In this document: positions 23,308 to 32,978 of the stretch, piece by piece
How positions within the stretch are numbered: position 1 is the first letter of the stretch
How the letters are laid out: each line of letters opens with the position of its first letter
Assembly: GCA_041686855.1 (NCBI GenBank)
Contig: JAWLDA010000011.1
Span: 1-64,000 of the forward strand
Origin: JAWLDA01 sp041686855
Lineage (GTDB): Bacteria; Bacillota; Limnochordia; DTU080; RSA5
Length of the DNA stretch: 64,000 nt
Direction of reading: 5' to 3'
Program-made: the position numbers and the translations under genes
The notes under the pieces: model-generated
Told to the model about the DNA's origin: nothing
The model's database searches: none
What the model saw: the letters and a program-made list of their open reading frames with translations, nothing else

Positions 23308-23796
23308 ATGCCGTCTCTAAACCCGGAAACCGTCCGTGAGCTGGACCGCAACCACTACGTTGCTGCCAAAGAGAGTGTCGTTCTTTGTGGAAACAGTGGC
23401 ACGGGTAAAACGCATCTCGCGATCGCCCTGGGCATCCTCGCGTGCGAGGCGGGCTACCGTGTTCGTTTCTACACTGCCGCAGCTCTGGCCAACGAGCTCT
23501 TGGCTGCTCGGGAGGATCGCGCCCTCAACCGACTTCAAAAGCAGTGGCTGAAGGTCGACCTCGCCATTGTAGATGAGCTGGGCTACGTTCCGTTTGACCC
23601 CGTCACTGCGCAACTGCTGTTCCAGTTCTTTGCCGCACGATACGAGCGAGGTAGCAGGTTGATTACCACCAACCTCGAGTTTGCGCAGTGGACCGAAATT
23701 TTCGGTGACGAACGTCTCACAGTCGCCTGGCTTGATCGGATCACTCACCGCGCACACATCGTTCTGATGAACGGGGAGAGCTATCGGTTCAAGTAG
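23308..23796 (+). pseudogene. IstB-like ATPase of an IS21-type element, N-terminally truncated
   Basis: The AAA+ core is present: Walker A GNSGTGKTHLAIALG, YTAAALANELLAARED, Walker B VDLAIVDELGYVPFD, ITTNLEFAQWTEIFGDERLT and the C-terminal DRITHRAHIVLMNGESYR. IstB is normally about 250 residues; the N-terminal helical part (about 80 residues) is missing and no IstA is nearby. It is a relic of an IS21-family element. Confidence 0.85.
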
Positions 23797-23961
23797 AGCA
23801 AACGCAGAAAGGATGACATGTCGATAGACGAGTGAAAACGAGCGACCAATCGCGCGGGTGGCTTCAAGTGGCCCTGTTTTCGTGATCAAATGGCCCTACT
23901 TAGAGTTGACAAATATAAGCGCCTGCGAGCACACCAGAAAGCCTATCGGAGTGACCCACAA

Positions 23962-24575
23962 ATGTGCGAAAAAGTGGCTGTCGTTCTTAGCGGTGGAGGA
24001 GCGAAAGGCGCCTATGAGGCCGGTGCACTCACGGAGATCGTGAAGCGCACAAGGTGGACCCACATCGTCACGGGTGGGTCCATTGGCGCCATCATGCGGT
24101 GTTTGCGAGCGCGTATGAAGAAACGGGAGATCTAAACAAAGCAGCAAAAGCTGTGAGAGACTCCTGGTTCAGCGTCGACTCGCTCTTCAAGGTTTCAATC
24201 GCAGGCATCTTGCTCAACACCCTTGCTGCCCGAATCAAGTATGGATCGTGGCTCTCCTTAACCTCAGTGGTAACCAACAAAAAGATTGTAGAGACCGTCA
24301 ACAGGCTCATCCCCGACAAGAGGATTAGTGACATCAAGAGAATTGACTTGGCCATTAATGCAACCGATCTCTCCAAAGGCCGCACCGTTACGTTTTGCCG
24401 AGAGAACGACGCTTCACTGCGGGATGCCGTGCTCGCGTCTAGCTGTATCCCGGTCCTTTTCCCAACCAAGAAGATCCTGGACGACTTTTCCATTGATGGC
24501 GGCGTATTTAACAACACGCCGTTGAAGGATGTGTTAGTTCTCGGAGCCACTGATGTCTTCACAACAGATTCGTGA
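23962..24575 (+). pseudogene. Patatin-like phospholipase, frameshifted and truncated
   Basis: The N-terminal part has the patatin oxyanion motif VVLSGGGAKGAYEAGAL and the start of the nucleophile elbow TGGSIGAI. There the frame breaks (about 24092-24097). One base is missing compared with an expected GSIGAINAVFASAYEETGDL, after which the second frame continues to the catalytic Asp region FSIDGGVFNNTPL. The 3' end stops soon after, short of the usual length. A single-nucleotide deletion plus C-terminal loss make it inactive. Confidence 0.78.
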
Positions 24576-24690
24576 AGCTAAGGATACGTCGGAGATTGCG
24601 TAAGTAGCATCCCATCTAAAATATGGACCCTCAGGCGAATCCGAGTTGACACAAGCGAAGATGTACCAACGGAACCACCCATTCACCAAT

Positions 24691-24732
24691 AGAGGGCAAA
24701 GGCGAAGCATGAACGCTCTGCCTCTGCCCTCT
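24691..24732. terminator. Bidirectional hairpin between the patatin relic and a binding-protein gene
   Basis: The arms AGAGGGCA (24691-24698) and TGCCCTCT (24725-24732) extend inward with AGGC/GCCT. CTTTAGGGTT follows on the plus strand. It lies between convergent genes and probably terminates both. Confidence 0.55.
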
Positions 24733-24759
24733 TTAGGGTTCGTTGACGGCCCTTCCTTC

Positions 24760-26049
24760 TCAATCTTTCAATAGAGCGTCCACTTGCCGGGCAATAATAT
24801 TGAGGGCCGACTCGACCGAGGTCCTCCCATTCCATACTTGGCCCAGCTCACTACTAAAGATGCCCGTGAGCTGCCTCCACTCAGGGAAGACGGGCTCCGT
24901 CTGTCCGCCTCCAAGGAGCCCTTCGATGAATACATTGATGTTTTTGTCCGCCATATACGTCGGCGGGTTCTCAAACGCCCTGCGGGCCGTGTCGATCCGG
25001 GAAGGCATCACGACGCCCGACTCAAAGATGATCGTCTGGGCGCGGTCGCTCGCCAAGAACTTGAGGAACTCCCACGCGGCCTCGGGATTCTTGGATGTAC
25101 TCAAGACGGCGTGTGTGCCCGCTACCGAACGGTTAATTCGTCCTGCCTTGCCGGATGGCATCGGAGCAATATTCCAATCGAAATCGTCGATGCGCTCAGA
25201 CATCGTCACCATCCGCGGGAAGATGTCCACCTGCATATTGTAAAAGCCGCTTTCAAAGGTTGCTCCTGCCGGGATCGCATCCACTCTCGGCGCCACTCGC
25301 TCAACCAGACTCAAATCCGCGACCCACTGAATCGCTTCGCGAGTCTCGTCGTTGAACGTGGTGCTCCGGGTGACGTCATCCAATATCCCACCGCCAAATG
25401 AGCGGATTACCGGAAAGAGCGTGTGTGGAATGCTTCTCGGCTGGGATGTTCCAAAGTGATCAATAGTTCCGTCTGCGTTGACGTCCACCGTTAATCGCTT
25501 ACTGTTTGCAAGGTAGGTATCCCAAGTCCAGCCGTCCGCAGGATCTCCGCTGGGCGGCAAAGCGAGGCCTGCCTCATTGTAAGCTGAGACATTGTAATAC
25601 ATTGCGATTGGCGACGGGTGGCGCGGGAGTGCGTAGAGATGCCGCTGTCCGTCGGGAAGCAGGTAATGGGAGAGCTCAAGCGTGAGCGGGAAGAAGGCTC
25701 CGAGATCGTACCCATCGCGCTCGACGTACATCTCGAGCGGCTCAAGGAGGCCCTCCTCCGCCAGAGCGGCGATATCCCAGTTGGCAAGGAATGTCAGATC
25801 GGGCGAGATGCCGCCCGCTATCATGACGCGTAGTACCTCAAGATAGCTGCCTGTCGGCGTCACGATCTCCACGGTGATATCCTGGTGTTGTGCGTTGAAT
25901 TCGTCGGCGATCTTTTGGTAGACGGCAAGCTCGTTACTTGTCCCTCCAAAGTGCGTCAGATAGGTGATCGTGGTTGCTGCCCACGACTGGGTTCCCAATA
26001 CAGCGAGCATCACCAGCAACAGTAGCACGCAAAACCATGATCGTTTCAA
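24760..26049 (-). CDS. Sugar ABC transporter substrate-binding protein (family 1)
   Basis: This 429-residue protein has a cleavable signal peptide ending TQSWAA without a lipobox. The SBP_bac_1 domain shows ITYLTHFGGTSNELAVYQKIADEFNAQ, PDLTFLANWDIAALAEEGLLEPLE, MYYNVSAYNEAGLALPP, DGWTWDTYLANSKRLT, FNMQVD-like and NPEAAWEFLKFLASDRAQ. It should bind a sugar or sugar-like solute in the periplasm. No permease or ATPase gene is adjacent. The start is a TTG with SD GAGGGAGA; the AraC gene lies 153 nt upstream on the same strand. Confidence 0.9.
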   Translation of the reverse strand: MKRSWFCVLLLLVMLAVLGTQSWAATTITYLTHFGGTSNELAVYQKIADEFNAQHQDITVEIVTPTGSYLEVLRVMIAGGISPDLTFLANWDIAALAEEGLLEPLEMYVERDGYDLGAFFPLTLELSHYLLPDGQRHLYALPRHPSPIAMYYNVSAYNEAGLALPPSGDPADGWTWDTYLANSKRLTVDVNADGTIDHFGTSQPRSIPHTLFPVIRSFGGGILDDVTRSTTFNDETREAIQWVADLSLVERVAPRVDAIPAGATFESGFYNMQVDIFPRMVTMSERIDDFDWNIAPMPSGKAGRINRSVAGTHAVLSTSKNPEAAWEFLKFLASDRAQTIIFESGVVMPSRIDTARRAFENPPTYMADKNINVFIEGLLGGGQTEPVFPEWRQLTGIFSSELGQVWNGRTSVESALNIIARQVDALLKD

Positions 26050-26202
26050 TGGTCGTCATCTCCCTCGTATGTGGTCGTCGACCGGATGGTTACCACCGAT
26101 AGATTGACGAGTCTGAATTTTGGGACCTTTCTAGTTACGCCTATGCGTAACTCCACGATCACCCCCTTTAATGGCTAACGCTCACGACAAGCCGAGGCGC
26201 GC

Positions 26203-27126
26203 TCAGAAGATTTGGGCGTTCCCTTTCTGCCGATACTCCGAGGGCGTCTCTCCCACCAAGTTGCGGAATACACGACAAAAGTGCTGAACCGTACGGAAAC
26301 CCACCGCCTCTGCCACTTCGGTGACGGTCATCTCCGGACTCGCAAGAAGCAATCGCTTAGCTTCTTCAACCCGTTCGACCATCACGTACTGCGTAAAGCT
26401 CAGCCCGATCTCTTTGCGAAAAATACGTGTAAGGTGCTCCCGGCTCACGTAGAATGCAGCGGCCACGCTTGGAGGACTCAGGTCTTCGGCTAGGTGGGCC
26501 GATACATACTGGCCACAGGCCTGTACCAGACCCAGCTCCGGCTTGAGCTTGGGCGCGTTGGCGGACGTGTCGTCCCCTTCACTTGTAGCCCCTACGCTTC
26601 GTTCGAGTTCCACCAAAAGCTGAAGCATCAGGCCAAGGACCGAGCTCTGCCACCCCCGCTCCCCCCCACGGAATTCCGCGTCGATGTCTGAACACAAGGC
26701 CCGTACCCGGTAGTAGGTGCGGGTCGACAGGACGATGTGAGTCAACGGTTTGGAGCCGGACCACGGAAACTGGTGAAAGCTCTCCAGCAGTGCGTTGCCG
26801 AAATGGTTAAGTGTACGAAGCCGACTGTCATCGATACAGATGACGGTCCTCACGTATTCCCAGCGAGGATCAATGTGCTGGCTGTGCGCCACATCGCCGC
26901 GAATCAAGACGGCATGGCGGTGCTTTTGCAGCAACGAACACCCGTCGGCCTTAAACAATGCCCGTCCTTGATGGGTGATGTGAATCTCTATTCCGGGCTG
27001 AAAGTGGAGAAACTGACTGGCCAGGCGTTGGTCATGATGCAACATGAGGGGGAACTCTCTAAGACGCGCCTCGGTGGAAGCTTGCCATATCGGTGCATCC
27101 GGGGTCGTCAAGAGTTCGTCTCGCAA
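26203..27126 (-). CDS. AraC-family transcriptional regulator
   Basis: This 307-residue protein has an N-terminal cupin-like sensing domain and a C-terminal double HTH: LSPPSVAAAFYVSREHLTRI-FRKE-GLSFTQYV, then MTVTEVAEAVGFRTVQHFCR-VFRN-VGETPSEYR. The TTG start has a TAGGAGG SD. Its place between the Rieske/amidohydrolase genes and a sugar-binding protein suggests it controls that cluster in response to the transported solute. Confidence 0.9.
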   Translation of the reverse strand: MRDELLTTPDAPIWQASTEARLREFPLMLHHDQRLASQFLHFQPGIEIHITHQGRALFKADGCSLLQKHRHAVLIRGDVAHSQHIDPRWEYVRTVICIDDSRLRTLNHFGNALLESFHQFPWSGSKPLTHIVLSTRTYYRVRALCSDIDAEFRGGERGWQSSVLGLMLQLLVELERSVGATSEGDDTSANAPKLKPELGLVQACGQYVSAHLAEDLSPPSVAAAFYVSREHLTRIFRKEIGLSFTQYVMVERVEEAKRLLLASPEMTVTEVAEAVGFRTVQHFCRVFRNLVGETPSEYRQKGNAQIF

Positions 27127-27167
27127 AACTCCGACCTCCTACTTCACGATATGCGACGAATTGCGGC

Positions 27168-27527
27168 CTACTTCGCGCCGGTATCGATTTGGATCTCTCC
27201 GTCCGAAACCCGAATGGGGTATACCTTTAGCCTCTGTGGAATCGGAGCAACCGCTCTGCCCGTCTCGAGGTCAAACTCCCAGTGATGCCACGGGCAACGG
27301 AGCGTATGCGCGTCATGATCGTAGGAGAGCCTGCCGTCATTGTCACACACCGTACGCCCAAAGACCCGACCTCGACAGATCGGGGCGCCCCAGTGAGGAC
27401 AGTGGTTGATGACGGCGTAGTAGCGGTCGTCGACGTGAAAGATCCCGATCTCCCGTCCGTCAACCTCAACAATCTTGCTCGACCCGGAGTCTACCCCTTC
27501 AGCCAATGCTACCGTGCGCCAGCCCAC
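27168..27527 (-). CDS. Rieske-type [2Fe-2S] ferredoxin
   Basis: The 119-residue protein carries a full Rieske cluster site: CPHWGAPICRG (C-x-H) and CPWHHWEFD (C-x2-H). About 30 residues between the two motifs carry VCDNDGRLSYDHDAHTLR. Free-standing proteins of this type carry electrons to ring-hydroxylating oxygenases or act within small dioxygenase systems. No oxygenase alpha subunit is in the window. The GTG start has a strong GGAGGA SD inside the 3' end of the amidohydrolase gene (19-nt overlap). Confidence 0.9.
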   Translation of the reverse strand: MGWRTVALAEGVDSGSSKIVEVDGREIGIFHVDDRYYAVINHCPHWGAPICRGRVFGRTVCDNDGRLSYDHDAHTLRCPWHHWEFDLETGRAVAPIPQRLKVYPIRVSDGEIQIDTGAK

Positions 27528-28574
27528 GTCTCATCCTCCTTCAACTGGGGAAAACCGAAGAACTCCACTGCATTGTCATGAAGGATCTTGCGAAGCGCAT
27601 CCTCTCCCAAGCGCTTCGGGAGCACGGTCGGTTCGTCAAAATCCCAGTGGGGAAAGTCAGAGCAAAAAACGAGCATTTCAGGGCCGCCCAACATGTCGAC
27701 CAAATGCAGGAAATGTGATGACTTCGCGGGCTCTTCGATAGGTTGGGTACCAAACCGCACGTGATCTCGCACGTATTCACTCGGCAACCTTCGCAATCTG
27801 GGCGCTTGCTGGCGAAGTCCCTTATACTCTTTGTCCATACGCCATACGACGTGAGCAGCCCAGGAGTAGCCACCTTCGATCAAAGCGAACTTGAGGCCGG
27901 GAAACATCTCAAAGACGCCCTCCAGCACCAACGATATGACGTGAGCCTGGTAAAATTGGGGCAATGAACAGTGCGCCTGCAGATAGTTGGTGACGTTGCC
28001 GGCCGCGCTCGTTGCGGGCGCCGCAATAGTGTTGATCGTTGATGGATGAACGTGAATTGGCAGGCCGTGCCTCTCTGCCGCCTCGTAGATAGGATAATAG
28101 AACCGCTGCCCGAACGGAATGCGTTCGGCAGCGCCCCAAAACTCAATGGACTTGATGCGGGGGTGTCCTGCCAGTCGCTCGATCTCTCGCACTGCCAGCG
28201 CAGGGTCTTGCTGCGGCACCATCATTGACATCATAAAGCGGTCGTCGACTGGGAGCCACTTCTCAATGGTAAAGTTATTGTAGGCCTTGCACACGGCCGC
28301 CGCGTAATCCGGGTCGGGGCTTCCCGCCACCGAACCATTATTCCCCGTCAATAGGGCAAACCGGTGACCATACCGATCCAGAAGCTGCTCCTGCACATGC
28401 TCAGGCTTCGCCGCCGAAGCATCCCAGCGACCACCCCCATCCTCATAGCGAATCCCACTCAGGAGTGAGCGCATTCCGTGGCGGAGAAACTCGGAACGAT
28501 ACGGCTCTTCAAGATACTGTGGCCACCCTTCTTTGCCTGGCCCAGCGTGATGTATATCGCAATCAATTATCATG
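27509..28574 (-). CDS. Amidohydrolase-family metal-dependent hydrolase (COG2159-like)
   Basis: From the ATG at 28572-28574 it encodes 354 residues: MIIDCDIHHAGPGKEGWPQY (N-terminal metal motif), KSIEFWGAAERIPFGQRFYY, LPIHVHPSTI (His), FALIEGGYSWAAHVVWRMD (Glu/His) and FCSDFPHWDFDEPTVLP (Asp). This is the ACMSD/gamma-resorcylate decarboxylase-like branch, which decarboxylates or hydrolyses aromatic or enol acids. It is coupled to the Rieske ferredoxin, so an oxidative catabolic pathway is likely. Confidence 0.87.
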
Positions 28575-28993
28575 TGCAAAAACTCCTCGAAATTCAGATT
28601 GATCTGTAACAACCTATTTACATTGTGCAACACCAATCGCGTCGCAGGTTGTCTGTATGTGATCGCTTTCTGATCGCATGTTGATTCGGGGAGCGCCCAA
28701 GTCGGAGCCAACCAGAGAAAGGTTGCACGACGCCACGGAGAACTTGGTCAGGACCTTGGATCGCAGTCGGCCGGGGTCATCGAATACCTCCACATCAATG
28801 ACGAAGCGTTGGCGCTCAATTCACAAGGCGCCAACGCCTCGTCAACAAGTCCTTCGAAGATCCCCGTCCATTCACCGGCAGATCTTCAGCCTAGGTCCCC
28901 TCTCGATCCGAGGGCCACTTCACCCTGCTCACTTCCTCTTTTGGTGGATTTAAGACACGATCACGTCCGCCTCATCTGCGTGCCCCGACTCCT
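28575..28993. other. Gap without a supported gene
   Basis: Both strands have only short or compositionally odd frames. One minus-strand stretch (about 28680-28800, RFVIDVEVFDDPGRLRSKVL) looks protein-like and may be a fragment of a lost gene, but I cannot place it. Confidence 0.4.
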
Positions 28994-29891
28994 TCAGCCT
29001 CCGGACTCCCCATCAGGGTCTAGCAACTCCCACGAAGCAGGAGGATCGCCATAATCGGGGACTGCGAGAGCCTCTCCGCCGTTCATCGCTGACTCATGCG
29101 CGACGAGGCCAGGCAGGTTGTACCTTGCTGCGGCCCAGGCATTCACCGGTGGCAGCTTGTTGGCGTCAACGGACGTTGCGAAGTCGTCCACCAGAAATTT
29201 GTGAACGCCGCGATGACTTGCCTTAATCGTTTCGAATTCCTTCGGCAGACGGGCGGCGTTCATGATCGGACTCATAGATCGATGGTCGTAGCCGCCGTTT
29301 GCTAGTGCGCCAATCGAATGGGTAGGGTAGTGCATTGGAGGCACGCCCGCAACCCGTCTCCACTCTGCTCCGCCCGACCTTTGAAAGGAGGCATAGAAAT
29401 GATCCATATCGTGGTAGTACTGGGCCTCGGCGTAGACGAAATCCCCGAACGCCCCCGCGCGCATCTGCTGTCTACAAAAAAATGTCGCCGGGTAATATTA
29501 CCCGGTCTCTCCCATCATGTAGATCAGGCCTGAGGCTTTGGCAAGCTCCACAATTTCATGGATCGCCTCAATCCTATTCGCCATCGCCACGGCGCTATAC
29601 ACGTGTTTGCCCGCCTTTAGGGCCTGAATGACCAGTGGTCCGTGCAAATGGCGCTGCGTAAACACTGCCACCGCGCTTACATCACTCGCCAGCATCTCAT
29701 CGAAAGAATCAAAACTGCGAATACCAAAGTCAACCTCAAACGCCTTGCGCCTCTCCGGCACCAGATCGGTGCTCACGGTACGTATCGAATCCCCATTGGG
29801 TCACCGTATCGCCATTCCGTTCGGTCAACCGACGCGCGTAGTCCACAAACGCATCGATGACCCACCCACCGCGCATTCCCAACGTGCTCAT
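28994..29891 (-). pseudogene. Gfo/Idh/MocA-family oxidoreductase, broken by a TAA and a frameshift
   Basis: The family text is readable throughout but not in one frame. LGMRGGWVIDAFVDYARRL (frame 1, from the ATG at 29889-29891) is followed in another frame by NGDSIRTVSTDLVPERRKAF, SFDEMLASDVSAVAVFTQRHLHG, and LKAGKHVYSAVAMA (the EKP-like motif region). Then TAA (29498-29500) interrupts YMMGETG-stop-YYPATFFCRQQ, and the same frame resumes GAFGDFVYAEAQYYHDMDHF to the C-terminus. At least two lesions make it non-functional. Confidence 0.8.
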
Positions 29892-30150
29892 TCGAGAAAT
29901 CGTGTAGAGGCGGGGTAGCAGTCTATTTTGCGGGATAGCAGCTACTTCCCAAGGAGGATGACCAAAATTCCCCAGCCTCTACAAGCCTGATTTGCTCTGC
30001 TACCCTAAGACACTTGTTCACTTGTCAAGGTCCAATGAACGACTCTAATGTACTAGGAGGTACCATCGACGCCAAATCGAACGATAAGTCAGACTTGCGG
30101 CACAACACGTGTCGCCACTCGAAACCAATTCGCCGAGAGGGGCAGCGATC

Positions 30151-31413
30151 GTGATTCATTGGAAAGGAATTAGGCTAACAAGCGTATGTTTACTGCTCTG
30201 GTTTAGCACCGTTGGAGTGGGGTGGGCTCAGCCGACCCAAATTACCATCCAAGTTGACAATCGGGCGAACTATTTGGCGTGGATCGAAGCGGTCGTCGAG
30301 CAGTTTGAAGAGGAGCATCCCGAGATCGATGTAGAGATCTGGGTACCTAGCGGAAACCTTTTGGAAGCAATCATGGTGAGCATAGCCTCTGGCTCTCCTC
30401 CGGACATTGGGTTGCACGATCCCTACGTGATTATCGATTTGGCGCGTCAGGGATTACTGGAGGATCTCACGCCTTACATGGAACGCAGCCCTGACCATTT
30501 CAGCGCTTGGCTGCCCCCGGCAACGCAAATGACTCAGTACAATGGCGGACTTTACGCCTTGCCCAGAGACCTGCAAGTCTATGGAGTCTACTACAACGTC
30601 GATCAGTACAACGCCAGTGGGATTGGCGCTCCAGACGAGAATTGGACCTGGGCGGATTACCACGATCATTCACGGCGGCTCCAAAGGACCGATGATCAGG
30701 GACGCCGAACCCAATTCGGTTCCATCCTTCCAGAGTGGCGCAACTGGGTGATTCCCATTTGGGCCCATGGTGGGGACTTCGTGGACAGTTGGACCAACCC
30801 GACTCGCTTTACCGGACGCTCGGAGAACACCATCCAAGGACTCGAGTTTATGAAGGGCTTAGTAGACTCCAACGCCGTAATGGACCGGGACGCCAGGAGG
30901 CAATGGAATCAGAACACCGCGTTCATGGAGCAGAAGACCGGTCTTTACATGCAAAATACGATTGCCATTCAATCTCTAAGAGAGATACAAGAATTTACAT
31001 GGGACGTTGCCCCGATGCCGGTCGGTCCCGCAGGACGTGTCACGGTGATGAACGCCCTGGTTTGGTTTCTGATGAGCAGCTCACAGAGTAAAGATGAGGC
31101 TTGGACCTTGCTGCAGTACATCACATCGCCAAAAGCCTTGAGCATGATGGTTGAGATGGTGGGCGTCGTGCCGCCAAATCGGGATGTCCTGCTCAACGAG
31201 TGGATACCTAGCGTCGACATGCCACACAGTCGTCAAAACGTCTTGATCGGGATCGAAACCGCTCGCCCCACGATCGGAGCGCTCGCCAAGACAGTTTACG
31301 ATCTGATCTATCAGGAGGCGTTGGCCATCATGTGGGGCGACAAAGCCTTGTCCGCGGGGATCGAAAATATGGAGCAGCTGGTGGAGACAGCGCTCACAGA
31401 GCTCAACCGATAA
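30151..31413 (+). CDS. Sugar ABC transporter substrate-binding protein (family 1)
   Basis: This 420-residue protein has a signal peptide (IRLTSVCLLLWFSTVGVGWA|Q) and no lipobox. Domain blocks include AWIEAVVEQFEEEHPEIDVE, SGSPPDIGLHDPYVIIDLA, GGLYALPRDLQVYGVYYNVD, ENWTWADYHDHSRRL and SKDEAWTLLQYITSPKAL. It starts at GTG 30151 after GAGAGGGGC; a longer GTG start lies 14 codons upstream. Like the first one (24760-26049), it has no transporter subunits nearby. The 160-nt region upstream holds its promoter but no gene. Confidence 0.9.
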   Translation: MIHWKGIRLTSVCLLLWFSTVGVGWAQPTQITIQVDNRANYLAWIEAVVEQFEEEHPEIDVEIWVPSGNLLEAIMVSIASGSPPDIGLHDPYVIIDLARQGLLEDLTPYMERSPDHFSAWLPPATQMTQYNGGLYALPRDLQVYGVYYNVDQYNASGIGAPDENWTWADYHDHSRRLQRTDDQGRRTQFGSILPEWRNWVIPIWAHGGDFVDSWTNPTRFTGRSENTIQGLEFMKGLVDSNAVMDRDARRQWNQNTAFMEQKTGLYMQNTIAIQSLREIQEFTWDVAPMPVGPAGRVTVMNALVWFLMSSSQSKDEAWTLLQYITSPKALSMMVEMVGVVPPNRDVLLNEWIPSVDMPHSRQNVLIGIETARPTIGALAKTVYDLIYQEALAIMWGDKALSAGIENMEQLVETALTELNR

Positions 31414-31436
31414 ACGACGAGACTGGATCGACGCCA

Positions 31437-31461
31437 CGGGGCCTCGCTCGAAGAGGCCCCG
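31437..31461. terminator. Bidirectional terminator hairpin
   Basis: The 9-bp perfect stem CGGGGCCTC/GAGGCCCCG with a 7-nt loop lies between convergent genes. No T-run is present. Confidence 0.65.
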
Positions 31462-31487
31462 CCGTAACGCCATCCAACACAGCGGAC

Positions 31488-32900
31488 CTACTCCACTGCG
31501 ACCGAGCCATCCCACGGGTTTGGTCGGGATGCTTTTTCCCAAGGGCGGGCTGCGAACCCCTGCGCGGGTCTATGCACGTACGTCATCGGCAACGGTAACC
31601 CGAGGTGCGCTTCGAGCTTACCCAGCAAGTCAGCGACGACGCGGGGATGCTCGTTCGCCACGTTTCGTTCCTCGTTGGGATCGTCCGCGAGTTGATAGAG
31701 GCGGGGCTCTGAATTCCGCGCAACAGTGTTTACAATCAGATTCCACTCGTTGGTGCGTACCGACGCAAACTCGTCCCACCCAGTGATTGCGTGATCTCGA
31801 ATTTCGGCACCTGAGTTGGCAACGAGAGGCCACACATTCTCGCCGTCGAGCCGCTGACGGGGTATCCCAACAAGGTCGAGGAGCGTCGGTACGAGGTCTT
31901 GGTTTTGAACGAAGGCGTGCACGTCTTGGCGCGCTCCCCCAAGCTCAGGATGGCGAATCATATACACGAGCTGGGTGTTGTAGGAATGAAGCGCAACAGC
32001 GCTCTTACCAAAGCGACCTTTGTCCCAAAGCTCCGTTCCATGGTCCGACAGAACGACCAGGATCGTATCGTCTAACACCCCAGCGGCTTCTAGGCGATCG
32101 AGAAAGCGCCCAAATTGCTCGTCGCAAAACGTCACATACCCCTTATACAACGCTTGGGTGCGGGCGATGGTGTCGCGATCGGGATTACGGTTGTTGAGGC
32201 GTTGCGGTACGATGTGATCCTGTACGCCTTCTTTTTGAAAGTAGCGGTCGGCATAGCTTCGAGGCGGATCCCAGTACTCGTGGGGTGAGAAACTGTCGAT
32301 CCAGAGGAAGAATGGCGCGTTCTCACGGTTCCACTCCACCCAACGGGCCGCCCGCTCAAACACCTGCGAGGCGAAGAAATCACCGACGTCGACCCGATCG
32401 TGTACGCTCATTTGGTATTGGAGCGGTCCGTCGGTATTGACGATGTCACTGCGAACCGGCCTCTTTCGGGCTATTTCCAACGCTTGTTCGGACATGTAAA
32501 GGGATTTGTCCGCCTCTTGGCCTCGTACAAAATCCCAAGAGACGAAGCCACGGTTAAAGTTCATCGTGGGCTTGAACATGTGCCAGAGATCCGTGACCAG
32601 TCCGGTGACGTATCCCCGACTATAGAGAATCTCAGCCAGCGTGTGTTGGTCCTCCGGGATAGCGTGCCAGCCTAGGAGGTTTGGAGCGGATCCCCGATCA
32701 CCCAGATGACGAAGCCAAGGGAAAGACCGGCGGCCAGTGTGAACGCACCGTCTGTAGGGAATCGTGGGCTCAGCTTCACCCCAGGCGTTCTGAAAAACGG
32801 CAGACTCTGCCGCGACCCGGTCTAAGTGGGGCGTGGCGACCTCGCTCCCAAAGACCGCATCGTGTCGCAGTGTGTCGAAGCAGCAGACAATGATGTTCAC
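31488..32900 (-). CDS. Sulfatase-family hydrolase with Thr at the nucleophile position
   Basis: This 470-residue alkaline-phosphatase-superfamily protein starts NIIVCCFDTLRHDAVFG (metal-binding Asp region) and has PHLDRVAAESAVFQNAW, FFLWIDSFSPHEYWDPP (catalytic His), DDTILVVLSDHGTELWDKGR (D-H metal site) and YNTQLVYMIRHPE. The position that is Cys or Ser in true sulfatases (C/S-x-P-x-R) reads T-I-P-Y-R here. Formylglycine cannot form from Thr, so a phosphodiesterase or phosphonate hydrolase role is more likely than sulfatase. There is no signal peptide, so it is cytoplasmic. The GTG start has AGGAGAG upstream. Confidence 0.85.
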   Translation of the reverse strand: MNIIVCCFDTLRHDAVFGSEVATPHLDRVAAESAVFQNAWGEAEPTIPYRRCVHTGRRSFPWLRHLGDRGSAPNLLGWHAIPEDQHTLAEILYSRGYVTGLVTDLWHMFKPTMNFNRGFVSWDFVRGQEADKSLYMSEQALEIARKRPVRSDIVNTDGPLQYQMSVHDRVDVGDFFASQVFERAARWVEWNRENAPFFLWIDSFSPHEYWDPPRSYADRYFQKEGVQDHIVPQRLNNRNPDRDTIARTQALYKGYVTFCDEQFGRFLDRLEAAGVLDDTILVVLSDHGTELWDKGRFGKSAVALHSYNTQLVYMIRHPELGGARQDVHAFVQNQDLVPTLLDLVGIPRQRLDGENVWPLVANSGAEIRDHAITGWDEFASVRTNEWNLIVNTVARNSEPRLYQLADDPNEERNVANEHPRVVADLLGKLEAHLGLPLPMTYVHRPAQGFAARPWEKASRPNPWDGSVAVE

Positions 32901-32978
32901 GGGCTACTCTCCTCACCACACGAGCTATGTTTTCGGTGAATTCAGCCTTCACCAAGGAGGAAGGGAACCCTTTTTCGG

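Noticed and set aside
15445..29500. TAA reassigned to tyrosine
   Set aside because: TAA ends intact genes in the window (for example higB at 6895 and the binding protein at 30151-31413) and only two genes would need it; point mutations are simpler.
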